This document shows positions 51,801 to 60,100 of a stretch of 64,000 nucleotides of DNA, piece after piece. How positions within the stretch are numbered: position 1 is the stretch's first letter; each line of letters opens with the position of its first letter. Source of the stretch: Candidatus Methanoperedens sp. (GTDB lineage: Archaea; Halobacteriota; Methanosarcinia; Methanosarcinales; Methanoperedenaceae); assembly GCA_027460525.1 (NCBI GenBank), contig JAPZAS010000015.1:124001-188000 (forward strand). The letters are read 5' to 3'. The translations under genes were made by a program, and so were the position numbers. A model generated the notes under the pieces. That model searched no databases and was not told the origin of the DNA. It saw only the letters and a program-made list of their open reading frames with translations.

Positions 51801-54800
51801 GGCGAGGAGATATTGAGATCTGCTACGGAGGCATTGCTTGCGTTGGTTACCAGCAAGGTGTAGGAATCCGGGTCGCTGCCGTTATTGGTAAGATTGAGCA
51901 CGTAGGTGGCATTCACACCGGCATCGGCGTCCTTTGAAATAGCGTCTATGCTTAAACTGACAGACTGGACAACATTCACAGTCGTGGTGGTATTGACGTA
52001 AGCGAATTTCGTGGCATCGTTGCTTGAGGTTGCGGTTACATTCACAAGGGACGTGCCTGAGGAAGTATTGGTGACGTTAAGGGCGATGATCAGGCTCTGA
52101 CCTGAACCGAGCGTGGATGTTGGAGAGGAGATGTTCAGCAATGCTACAGAGGCATTGCTTGCGTTAGTAACAATAAGAATGTAAGAATCCGGGTTTGTGC
52201 CATTGTTTGTGAGGTTGAGCACGTAGGTGGCATTCACGCCGGCATCGGTGCTCTTTGAAGAAGAGTCTATGCTTAAACTGACAGCCCGGACAGCACCAAC
52301 CGCTGTTGTGGTATTCACGCTGGCGAACTTCGAATTGTTGCCCTGCGAGATTGCGGTTACGTTCACAAGGAATGCGCCTGAGGAAGTATTGGTTACATTG
52401 AGCGAGAAGATCAAACTCGCTCCTGGCGCCAGAGTCGATGTGGGCGAGGAGATATTGAGAGCTGCTACGGAGGCATTGCTTGTGTTGGTTACCAGCAAGG
52501 TGTAGGAATCCGGGTCGCTGCCGTTATTGGTAAGATTGAGCACGTAAGTGGCATTCACGCCGGCATCGGTGTCCTTTGAAGTAGCGTCTATGCTTAAATT
52601 GACTTCCCTGAAGGCATTCACAGTCGTGGTGGTATTGACGTAAGCGAATTTCGTGGGATCACTTGAGTTAGCAGATACGTTCACCGTGAAAGTGCCCGAA
52701 GAGGTATTGGTGACGTTAAGGGCGATTATAACACTCTGTCCTGCATTCAGGCTCTGGCTCAATGAGGTGTTCAGAAGAGCAGTTGAGGCACTGTTTGCGT
52801 TAGTAACGTCGAGAGTATAGGTATCCGCATCAGTGCCGTTGTTGGTGAGGTTGAGCACGTAGGTGGCATTGGTTCCTGCTGTGGTTGTTTTTGTAGCAGA
52901 ATCCACACTCAGGCTCACTGCCCTGACTGCATTCACAGTCGTGGTGGTATTGACATAGGTGAATTTTGTGGCATCGTTGTCTGAGGTAGCAGATACGTTC
53001 ACCTTGAAAGTGCCTGCACCGGCAGAAGTATTGGTCACGTTAAGGGCGATTATAACACTCTGTCCTGCATTCAGGCTCTGGCTCAATGAGGTATTCAGAA
53101 GAGCGGTTGAAGCACCGTTTGCGTTAGTAACGACGAGAGTATAGGTATCCGCATCAGTACCGTTGTTGGTGAGGTTGAGCACGTAGGTTGCATTGATTCC
53201 TGCTGTGGTTGTTTTTGTAGCAGAATCCACACTCAAGCTGACTGCCCTGACTGCATTCACAGTCGTGGTGGTATTAACATAGGTGAATTTTGTGGCATCG
53301 CTGTTTGAGGTAGCAGACACGTTCACTTTGAAAGTGCCAGCACCGGCAGAAGTATTGGTGACGTTAAGGGCGATTATAACACTCTGTCCTGCATTCAGGC
53401 TCTGGCTCAATGAGGTATTCAGAAGAGCGGTTGAGGCACTGTTCGCGTTCGTAACGACGAGAGTATAGGTATCCGGATCGCTGCCGTTGTTGGTGAGGTT
53501 GAGGCTATAGGTTGCATTGGTTCCTGCTGTGGTTGTTTTTGTGGCAGAATCCACACTCAGGCTGACTGCCCTGACAACATTCACAGTCGTGGTGGTATTG
53601 ACGTAAGCGAATTTTGTGGCATCGCTGCTTGAGGTTGCGGTTACGTTCACCTTGAACGTGCCCGAAGAGGTATTGGTGACGTTAAGGGCGAAGATCAGGC
53701 TCTGACCTGAACCGAGCGTGGATGTTGGAGAGGAGATGTTCAGCAATGCTACAGAGGCACTGCTGGCATTGGTTACAAGGAGAGTATAGGTATCGGCATC
53801 AGTACCGTTGTTGGTGAGGTTGAGGATGTAGGTGGCATTGGTTCCTGCTGTGGTTGTTTTTGTAGCTGAATCCACACTCAGACTGACTGCCCTGATGGCA
53901 TTCACAGTCGTGGTGGTATTGGCATAGGCGAATTTTGTGGCATCGTTGCTTGAGGTTGCGGTTACGTTCACCTTGAAAGTGCCAGCACCGGCAGAAGTAT
54001 TGGTGACGTTGAGCGAGAAGATCAGGCTCTGACCTGAACTGAGCGTGGATGTTGGAGAGGAGATGTTCAGCAATGCTACAGAGGCACTGCTGGCATTGGT
54101 TACAAGGAGAGTATAGGTATCCGGATCGCTGCCGTTGTTGGTGAGGTTGAGGATGTAGGTGGCATTGGTTCCTGCTGTGGTTGTTTTTGTAGCAGAATCC
54201 ACACTCAGGCTGACTGCCCTGACTGCATTCACAGTCGTAGTGGTATTGACGTAAGCGAATTTTGTGACATCGCTGCTTGAGGTTGCGGTTACATTCACCT
54301 TGAACGTGCCCGAAGAGGTATTGGTGACGTTAAGAGCGAAAATCAGGCTCTGACCTGAACCGAGCGTGGATGTTGGGGAGGAGATGTTCAGCGATGCTAC
54401 GGAGGCACTGCTGGCATTGGTTACAAGGAGAGTATAGGTATCTGCATCAGTACCGTTGTTGGTGAGGTTGAGTATATAGGTTGCATTGGTTCCCGCAGTG
54501 GTTGTTTTTGTAGCTGAATCCACACTCAGGCTCACTGCCCTGATGGCATTCACAGTCGTGGTGGTATTAACATAGGCGAATTTCGTGGCATCGTTGTCTG
54601 AGGTAGCAGATACGTTCACCTTGAAAGTGCCAGCACCGGCAGAAGTATTGGTGACGTTAAGGGCTAATATAACACTCTGTCCTGCATTCAGGCTCTGGCT
54701 CAGTGAGGTATTCAGAAGGGCGGTTGAGGCACTGTTCGCATTAGTAACGACGAGAGTATAGGTATCCGCATCAGTACCGTTGTTGGTGAGGTTGAGTACG

Positions 54801-57800
54801 TAGGTGGCATTGGATCCTGCTGTGGTTGTTTTTGTAGCAGAATCCACACTCAGGCTGACTGCCCTGACTGCATTCACAGTCGTAGTGGTATTGACATAGG
54901 CGAATTTTGTGGCATCGCTGTTTGAGGTAGCAGACACGTTCACTTTGAAAGTGCCAGTACCGGCAGAAGTATTGGTGACGTTAAGGGCTAATATAACACT
55001 CTGTCCTGCATTCAGGCTCTGGCTTAATGAGGTGTTCAGCAGAGCGGTTGAGGCACTGTTCGCGTTCGTAACGACGAGAGTATAGGTATCCGGATCGCTG
55101 CCGTTGTTGGTGAGGTTGAGGATGTAGGTGGCATTGGTTCCTGTTGTGGTTGTTTTTGTAGCAGAATCCACACTCAGACTCACAGCCCGGACAGCATTCA
55201 CAGTCGTGGTGGTATTGACGTAAGCAAACTTTGTGGCATCGCTGCTTGAGGTTGCGGTTACATTGACGCTGAAGTTGCCCGAAGAGGTATTGGTGACGTT
55301 AAGGGCGAAGATCAGGCTCTGACCTGAACCGAGCGTGGATGTTGGGGAGGAGATGTTCAGCAATGCTACAGAGGCACTGCTTACATTGGTTACAAGGAGA
55401 GTATAGGTATCTGCATCAGTACCGTTGTTGGTGAGGTTGAGTATATAGGTTGCATTGGTTCCCGCAGTGGTTGTTTTTGTAGCTGAATCCACACTCAGGT
55501 TCACTGCCCTGATGGCATTCATAGTCGTGGTGGTATTGACATAGGCGAATTTCGTGGGATCACTTGAGGTAGCAGATACGTTCACCTTGAAAGTGCCAGC
55601 ACCGGCAGAAGAATTGGTGACGTTAAGGGCTAATATAACACTCTGTCCTGCATTCAGGCTCTGGCTCAATGAGGTGTTCAGAAGAGCGGTTGAAGCACTG
55701 TTCGCGTTCGTAACGACGAGAGTATAGGTATCTGCATCAGTACCGTTGTTGGTGAGGTTGAGCACATAGGTGGCATTGGTTCCCGCTGTGGTTGTTTTTG
55801 TAGCAGAATCCACACTCAGACTCACAGCCCGGACAGCATTCACAGTCGTTGTGGTATTGACATAGGCGAATTTCGTGGCATCGCTGTTTGAGGTTGCGGT
55901 TACATTGACGCTGAAGTTGCCCGAAGAGGTATTGGTGACGTTAAGGGCGAATATAACACTCTGTCCTGCATTCAGGCTCTGGCTCAATGAGGTATTCAGA
56001 AGAGCGGTTGAGGCACTGTTTGCGTTAGTAACGACAAGAGTATAGGTATCTGCATCAGTCCCGTTGTTGGTGAGGTTGAGCACGTAGGTGGCATTGGTTC
56101 CTGTTGTGGTTGTTTTTGTAGCTGAATCCACACTCAGACTCACAGCCCGGACAGCATTCACAGTCGTGGTGGTATTGACGTAAGCAAACTTTGTGGCATC
56201 GCTTGAGGTTGCGGTTACATTGACGCTGAAGTTGCCCGAAGAGGTATTGGTGACGTTAAGGGCGAAGATCAGGCTCTGACCTGAACCTATAATGGATGTT
56301 GGGGAGGAGATGTTCAGCAATGCTACAGAGGCACTGCTTGCATTGGTTACAAGGAGAGTATAGGTATCCAGATCGCTGCCGTTATTGGTGAGGTTGAGCA
56401 CGTAGGTGGCATTCACGCCGGCATCGGTGCTCTTTGAAGTAGCGTCTATGCTTAAACTGACAGCCCGGACAGCACCAATTGCTGTTGTAGTATTCACGCT
56501 GGCGAACTTCGAATTGTTGCCCTGCGAGATTGCGGTTACGTTCACAAGGAATGTGCCTGAGGAAGTATTGGTTACATTGAGCGAGAAGATCAAGCTCTGA
56601 CCCGGACTGAGCGTAGAAGTGGGCGAGGAGATATTGAGAGCCGCTACGGAGGCATTGCTTGCGTTGGTTACCAGCAAGGTGTAGGAATCCGGGTCGCTGC
56701 CGTTATTGGTAAGATTGAGCACGTAGGTGGCATTCACGCCGGCATCGGTGTCCTTTAAAGTAGCGTCTATGCTTAAACTAACAGACCGGACAGCATTCAC
56801 AGTCGTTGTGGTATTGACATAGGCGAATTTTGTGGCATCGCTGCTTGAGGTTGCGGTTACATTGACGCTGAAGTTACCCGAAGAGGTATTGGTGACGTTG
56901 AGAGCGAAGATCAGGCTCTGACCCGGACTGAGCGTAGAAGTGGGCGAGGAGATGTTCAGCAATGCTACGGAGGCACTGCTGGAATTGGTTACAAGGAGAG
57001 TATAGGTATCTGCATCAGTGCCTTTGTTGGTGAGGTTGAGTACGTAAGTGGCATTGGTTCCAGCAGATGTTGTCTGTGAGGTTGTATTTACGGTCAGGCT
57101 GACTGCCCTGACGGCATTCACAGTCGTGGTGGTATTGACGTAAGCAAACTTAGTTGAGTCATTCACCGAGGTTGCCGTGACATTGACATAGAATGTTCCT
57201 GACGATGAATTGGTTACATTGAGTGCGAATATTACGCTTCCATTTTGAGGCACATACACAAAATTCGAGGAGATGTTCAAGAAAGCGGATGCTCCGTTTG
57301 TATTATCGATCGTGAGATTATACGAATCCGTTCCTGCTGTGCCGTTATTGGTCAGATTGAGAATATAGGTCGCATTTGTTCCTGCAACAGTAGTATTTGT
57401 TAATGCAGATATATTTGTCAGGCTCACCCCGAATGAAGTCACAGTTACCGTGAAATTAGCCGAGGAGACTGAGCCGTACCCGTCTGTCACGTTTATCTGC
57501 CAGGAATGGATGCCTGTATCGCTGCCCGTAGTCGTCCAGAGCAGCGTGCCGTTATTCGCGTAGAACGTACCGTTCGTGAAATTACTGGCAAACGTCGGAG
57601 TATCGTTATCCGCATCGGTTGAATTTGGATATATACTCAGGGTTTGCCCTTCAACCAATGAATAGCTATCTGATATGTTGCCTATTGTAACAGGGTTGTT
57701 CTGGATTGAAGTGTTCTGCGTTACACTTCCAATACTGAGAGCTCTTGTATAGTCATTGTAACCAAACACTGTGATATTGCTGTATCCATGCGGACTGATC

Positions 57801-60073
57801 GAGACGTTAAAATAATTATTGGCAGTGCCATTATTCCATGTCCCATTCTGGCTTATATTAAACGATGTAGTGTTACCTCCAGCAGTCCATGTTGAGTTGC
57901 AATAGAAATTCCCACATGTAGTGTTTAAGTTTGTAGCGTTTGCAGTAATATCCGGAATTGTGATATTGACATTATAAACATCAGCACCATTTACTGTAAC
58001 TTGTGTGATATCGCTGCTGTAAACTCCGCTGCTTGCAGTAAGATTATACGTGCCATTAATTAGTTCTTCTAAGATATAATCGCCATTTGAACCCGTACTT
58101 ACAATATAGAGACTGGCGGTCTGGACATAAGCATTTTGTATCGGATTTCCAAGGTAATTAAGAACATATCCTGAGATATTGAAACCAATTTCTTCCGCAG
58201 TCTCAATAATCAATGGGTCTGAACGCTGACCTGTATTGCCGACATTATCCACGGCTTTAGCTGTGAAGTTATACCTGTAACTTTCCGATAGACCCCCAAT
58301 CAAATAAGAAGTTGCTGGGGTATTGGCTATCTGAACATAATCCGTGAGGTTCCTGAATGTTATCAATCCCCACGTACTCGGATTGTCCACGCTGGAGTTT
58401 GCATTTAACGGGAAATATGTGTGCCTCTCTATGAAATCGGTGCCGGCGGTACATCCATTATCAAACAGGAAATTTATAAGTGTGCTGTCAGAGGGGTTGC
58501 CTATCTCAGATAGTGGAATTCTTATCTCATATCTTGGCGCATGTGTACCTGCACCAGCAACAGCACTCACTGCACTGGTACTGTTTACGACCCAAGCTGT
58601 GCCGTTGCCTGTATAGCGGACAAGGTTGTTCTGCTCACTAATTTCATACATCTGGTCATCCGGCTGCGGAGCGGTGCCACCATCTCTGTTCACGTCAAAT
58701 GCAAGTCTTATCGTTTCATCGCTTGTATTTGTGTCATTATCCGGTGCATGCACCATCAAGTAAAGGTACGCGGTATTGAATTTAGTCCAGAAATTGCCTA
58801 CCCTCGTCCTTCCTGTGACGTGGCATTCCAGACAGTTAATTGGTTCATTGGTCTTGAAAGTATACCAGTAAGAATCGTTCTCGTACCCCGATGCTATTCC
58901 GGTTGCATTTATTGTTGGTCTATCGATGGTCATGTAATTGAACGATGCATTGGTTTGCTCAATTCTGTATTCCTTGATTCCAGAGCCGTTTGCATCATTG
59001 CTTGCGTTCCATGCAACATTGACTGAATTCTTTGTGGGGACAGTAGTGTTATGGAAATTAGTTACCTGCGATGGGGGATGAATGTCGTTTACCTGAACTG
59101 TGAAATTCTTCGTAGAAACTGAACCATACCCATCAGTGACGTTAATCTGCCAGCTATAATTTCCGTATCCTGCCTGCCAGTTGAGTATTCCTGTAGATGA
59201 ATTGAATGTCCCCTGAGTGAAATTTCTGTTAAAAATGCATGTGTCGCCGTCTATGTCAGTGCAATTCGCAGCTATATAAAGAGTCTCACTGTCATTGAGA
59301 TTATATGAATCTGAAATATTAGTTATCGTTACTGGATTGTTCGGGACCCGGGTGTTCTGGGATACAGCAGTGCTGTTCAACGTGCCTGCTCCTGAACTGT
59401 TGTATGCATATACCGAGATGTTGCTCCAGCCGTGCGGAGCTAAACCTGAATTATTGTAATAGGTACTGTTTGTACCGTTATGCGAGGTACCATTGACGCT
59501 TACGTTGTACGAATCCGTTATGTTTCCTGATCCTGCCTGCCAGCTATGGTTCACGTAAAAGTTACCGGTGACATTAATCAGGTTTGTGGGTGCTGGAGGA
59601 ACATACGTTCGATTGGATATTTCAAAGTCATGCTGATTCTGGCTCCATCCTGTGTAATTGAATGTCACCCACCCGGTAGCATTGGATTGCTGCATCTGGT
59701 CAACAACTCCATCAACCTTGAAAACATATTTTACCGATGATACCTGCATTCGCGCAGAGATATTGAGATAGCCATCAGCGCCATTCCCGGTGTATGTTAC
59801 GACATCGGTAACATTATCATAAGAAATATTCGAGAGCGTTTTATTGGTATTTGCGGTGAATCCTGTCGCTGTGCCGTTGATGTAAAACTGGAGCGTGGAT
59901 ACCGGTGAATTGGTTGAGTTGTATACAGTGATATTGGTTGAGTTCTGGACTGAAAGGACGTTAATGAAAGCACCGTTGTTAAGGTTGAAAAGAGTGTCGT
60001 TTACAATGCTGACGTCAGCCGAAGCTACACCGATTGCGAAAACTGCCAAAAATAGAAGGAGATATAGCTTCAT
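48860..60073 (-). CDS. giant modular cell-surface protein with cytoplasmic TPR tail
   Basis: A 3737-residue type I membrane protein. In order: signal peptide (1-19), a lectin-like start, Ig/FN3-type modules, an FN3 domain split by a CBM9/DOMON-like insert that contains CLECH (about residue 415), a carboxypeptidase-regulatory-like domain, 20 tandem modules of about 108 residues (NATYVLNLTNNGSDPDTYTL), four PKD/Ig-like modules of about 90 residues (VTWYINGTQVQTN), Pro-Thr linkers, a poly-Gly run, a PGF-pre-PGF domain (about 3440-3590), one membrane span (LWMYALVALILISLALYKL) and two to three TPRs. It is dense in N-glycosylation sequons. The usual PGF-CTERM anchor is absent; the span and TPRs replace it. 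Downstream of 60101 by 27 nt. Confidence 0.9.
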   Translation of the reverse strand: MKLYLLLFLAVFAIGVASADVSIVNDTLFNLNNGAFINVLSVQNSTNITVYNSTNSPVSTLQFYINGTATGFTANTNKTLSNISYDNVTDVVTYTGNGADGYLNISARMQVSSVKYVFKVDGVVDQMQQSNATGWVTFNYTGWSQNQHDFEISNRTYVPPAPTNLINVTGNFYVNHSWQAGSGNITDSYNVSVNGTSHNGTNSTYYNNSGLAPHGWSNISVYAYNSSGAGTLNSTAVSQNTRVPNNPVTITNISDSYNLNDSETLYIAANCTDIDGDTCIFNRNFTQGTFNSSTGILNWQAGYGNYSWQINVTDGYGSVSTKNFTVQVNDIHPPSQVTNFHNTTVPTKNSVNVAWNASNDANGSGIKEYRIEQTNASFNYMTIDRPTINATGIASGYENDSYWYTFKTNEPINCLECHVTGRTRVGNFWTKFNTAYLYLMVHAPDNDTNTSDETIRLAFDVNRDGGTAPQPDDQMYEISEQNNLVRYTGNGTAWVVNSTSAVSAVAGAGTHAPRYEIRIPLSEIGNPSDSTLINFLFDNGCTAGTDFIERHTYFPLNANSSVDNPSTWGLITFRNLTDYVQIANTPATSYLIGGLSESYRYNFTAKAVDNVGNTGQRSDPLIIETAEEIGFNISGYVLNYLGNPIQNAYVQTASLYIVSTGSNGDYILEELINGTYNLTASSGVYSSDITQVTVNGADVYNVNITIPDITANATNLNTTCGNFYCNSTWTAGGNTTSFNISQNGTWNNGTANNYFNVSISPHGYSNITVFGYNDYTRALSIGSVTQNTSIQNNPVTIGNISDSYSLVEGQTLSIYPNSTDADNDTPTFASNFTNGTFYANNGTLLWTTTGSDTGIHSWQINVTDGYGSVSSANFTVTVTSFGVSLTNISALTNTTVAGTNATYILNLTNNGTAGTDSYNLTIDNTNGASAFLNISSNFVYVPQNGSVIFALNVTNSSSGTFYVNVTATSVNDSTKFAYVNTTTTVNAVRAVSLTVNTTSQTTSAGTNATYVLNLTNKGTDADTYTLLVTNSSSASVALLNISSPTSTLSPGQSLIFALNVTNTSSGNFSVNVTATSSSDATKFAYVNTTTTVNAVRSVSLSIDATLKDTDAGVNATYVLNLTNNGSDPDSYTLLVTNASNASVAALNISSPTSTLSPGQSLIFSLNVTNTSSGTFLVNVTAISQGNNSKFASVNTTTAIGAVRAVSLSIDATSKSTDAGVNATYVLNLTNNGSDLDTYTLLVTNASSASVALLNISSPTSIIGSGQSLIFALNVTNTSSGNFSVNVTATSSDATKFAYVNTTTTVNAVRAVSLSVDSATKTTTTGTNATYVLNLTNNGTDADTYTLVVTNANSASTALLNTSLSQSLNAGQSVIFALNVTNTSSGNFSVNVTATSNSDATKFAYVNTTTTVNAVRAVSLSVDSATKTTTAGTNATYVLNLTNNGTDADTYTLVVTNANSASTALLNTSLSQSLNAGQSVILALNVTNSSAGAGTFKVNVSATSSDPTKFAYVNTTTTMNAIRAVNLSVDSATKTTTAGTNATYILNLTNNGTDADTYTLLVTNVSSASVALLNISSPTSTLGSGQSLIFALNVTNTSSGNFSVNVTATSSSDATKFAYVNTTTTVNAVRAVSLSVDSATKTTTTGTNATYILNLTNNGSDPDTYTLVVTNANSASTALLNTSLSQSLNAGQSVILALNVTNTSAGTGTFKVNVSATSNSDATKFAYVNTTTTVNAVRAVSLSVDSATKTTTAGSNATYVLNLTNNGTDADTYTLVVTNANSASTALLNTSLSQSLNAGQSVILALNVTNTSAGAGTFKVNVSATSDNDATKFAYVNTTTTVNAIRAVSLSVDSATKTTTAGTNATYILNLTNNGTDADTYTLLVTNASSASVASLNISSPTSTLGSGQSLIFALNVTNTSSGTFKVNVTATSSSDVTKFAYVNTTTTVNAVRAVSLSVDSATKTTTAGTNATYILNLTNNGSDPDTYTLLVTNASSASVALLNISSPTSTLSSGQSLIFSLNVTNTSAGAGTFKVNVTATSSNDATKFAYANTTTTVNAIRAVSLSVDSATKTTTAGTNATYILNLTNNGTDADTYTLLVTNASSASVALLNISSPTSTLGSGQSLIFALNVTNTSSGTFKVNVTATSSSDATKFAYVNTTTTVNVVRAVSLSVDSATKTTTAGTNATYSLNLTNNGSDPDTYTLVVTNANSASTALLNTSLSQSLNAGQSVIIALNVTNTSAGAGTFKVNVSATSNSDATKFTYVNTTTTVNAVRAVSLSVDSATKTTTAGINATYVLNLTNNGTDADTYTLVVTNANGASTALLNTSLSQSLNAGQSVIIALNVTNTSAGAGTFKVNVSATSDNDATKFTYVNTTTTVNAVRAVSLSVDSATKTTTAGTNATYVLNLTNNGTDADTYTLDVTNANSASTALLNTSLSQSLNAGQSVIIALNVTNTSSGTFTVNVSANSSDPTKFAYVNTTTTVNAFREVNLSIDATSKDTDAGVNATYVLNLTNNGSDPDSYTLLVTNTSNASVAALNISSPTSTLAPGASLIFSLNVTNTSSGAFLVNVTAISQGNNSKFASVNTTTAVGAVRAVSLSIDSSSKSTDAGVNATYVLNLTNNGTNPDSYILIVTNASNASVALLNISSPTSTLGSGQSLIIALNVTNTSSGTSLVNVTATSSNDATKFAYVNTTTTVNVVQSVSLSIDAISKDADAGVNATYVLNLTNNGSDPDSYTLLVTNASNASVADLNISSPTSTLAPGTSLIFSLNVTNTSSGTFLVNVTAISQGNNSKFASVNTTTALGAVRAVSLSIDATSKSTDAGVNATYVLNLTNNGTNPDSYILIVTNASNASVALLNISSPTSTLGSGQSLIFALNVTNTSSGTFLVNVSAISQGNNSKFASVNTTTALGAVRAVSLSINVTSKSTDAGMNATYVLNLTNNGTDPDTYTLLVTNTSSASVALLNISSPTSTLGSGQSLIIALNVTNTSAGIFPVNGTATSQNDPTKFAYVNTTTTVTAPGAPNITSFAPSLTVSDTAGATRIFNITANQTVNVTWYINGTNVSTNIGVTDANYTNTSAVAGFWNVTAIATNDNGMDSKTWLWNVTSPPPTPTPTPTPTPSPAPTPTPTPTISPVITGFAPSSLANDIVGATRTFTITVNQIVNVTWYINGTQVQTNTSVTDAGYANTSAVLGVWNITATATNTNGVVSQVWIWNVTEAPTGAPNITSFAPSSPVTDIVGATRTFNITVNQIVNVTWYINGSQVQTNTSVTDAGYTNTSVLGVWNITATATNTNGVVSQVWIWNVTAAPTGAPNITSFAPASPVNDMMGATRIFNITVNQIVNVTWYINGTQVQTNMSVTDASYTRTIAILGVWNITATATNSNGVVSQVWMWNVTAAPTPAPTPAPTPVPGFVRGGGGGGGGGTGVISTEPPVNIESFEIAEQYLGANVPASYIFTTPNLVISEVLITPAKNFGITSIRVETLKNLSNTEGMTPPSGIVYKYANIWTGATKLDSPDSIIDAFIGFKVDRGWLAQNNLEENNIRLLRWDGSRWSSLDTQPTSSDETFVYYYSKTSSFSPFAIVAVPLNPSATGQAGETPITEAPIQKLIKQLAIERVSRLWMYALVALILISLALYKLSKYQKKAIKVYEAVGIKPENADVWYDKGTELQEIGKYDEAIKSYDKAIEINPEYADAWNNKGFALYELGKYEEAAKAYDKAREIIHGSRQSDEDSV
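51010..57440 (-). repeat. tandem 324-bp coding repeats, 20 copies
   Basis: Within the giant gene, units of about 108 codons follow each other. Two subfamilies alternate: one with SVDSATKTTTAGTNATY and one with SIDATSKSTDAGVNATY. Neighbouring copies are almost identical at DNA level in the centre (about 52800-56200), indicating recent unequal exchange or gene conversion; the outer copies are more diverged. Confidence 0.9.
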
Positions 60074-60100
60074 GGCTATTTTTCATCTATTGGCATATTT

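Noticed and set aside
51010-57440. Possible CRISPR array because of regular repeats
   Set aside because: Repeats are 324 bp, in frame and coding, with no unique short spacers.
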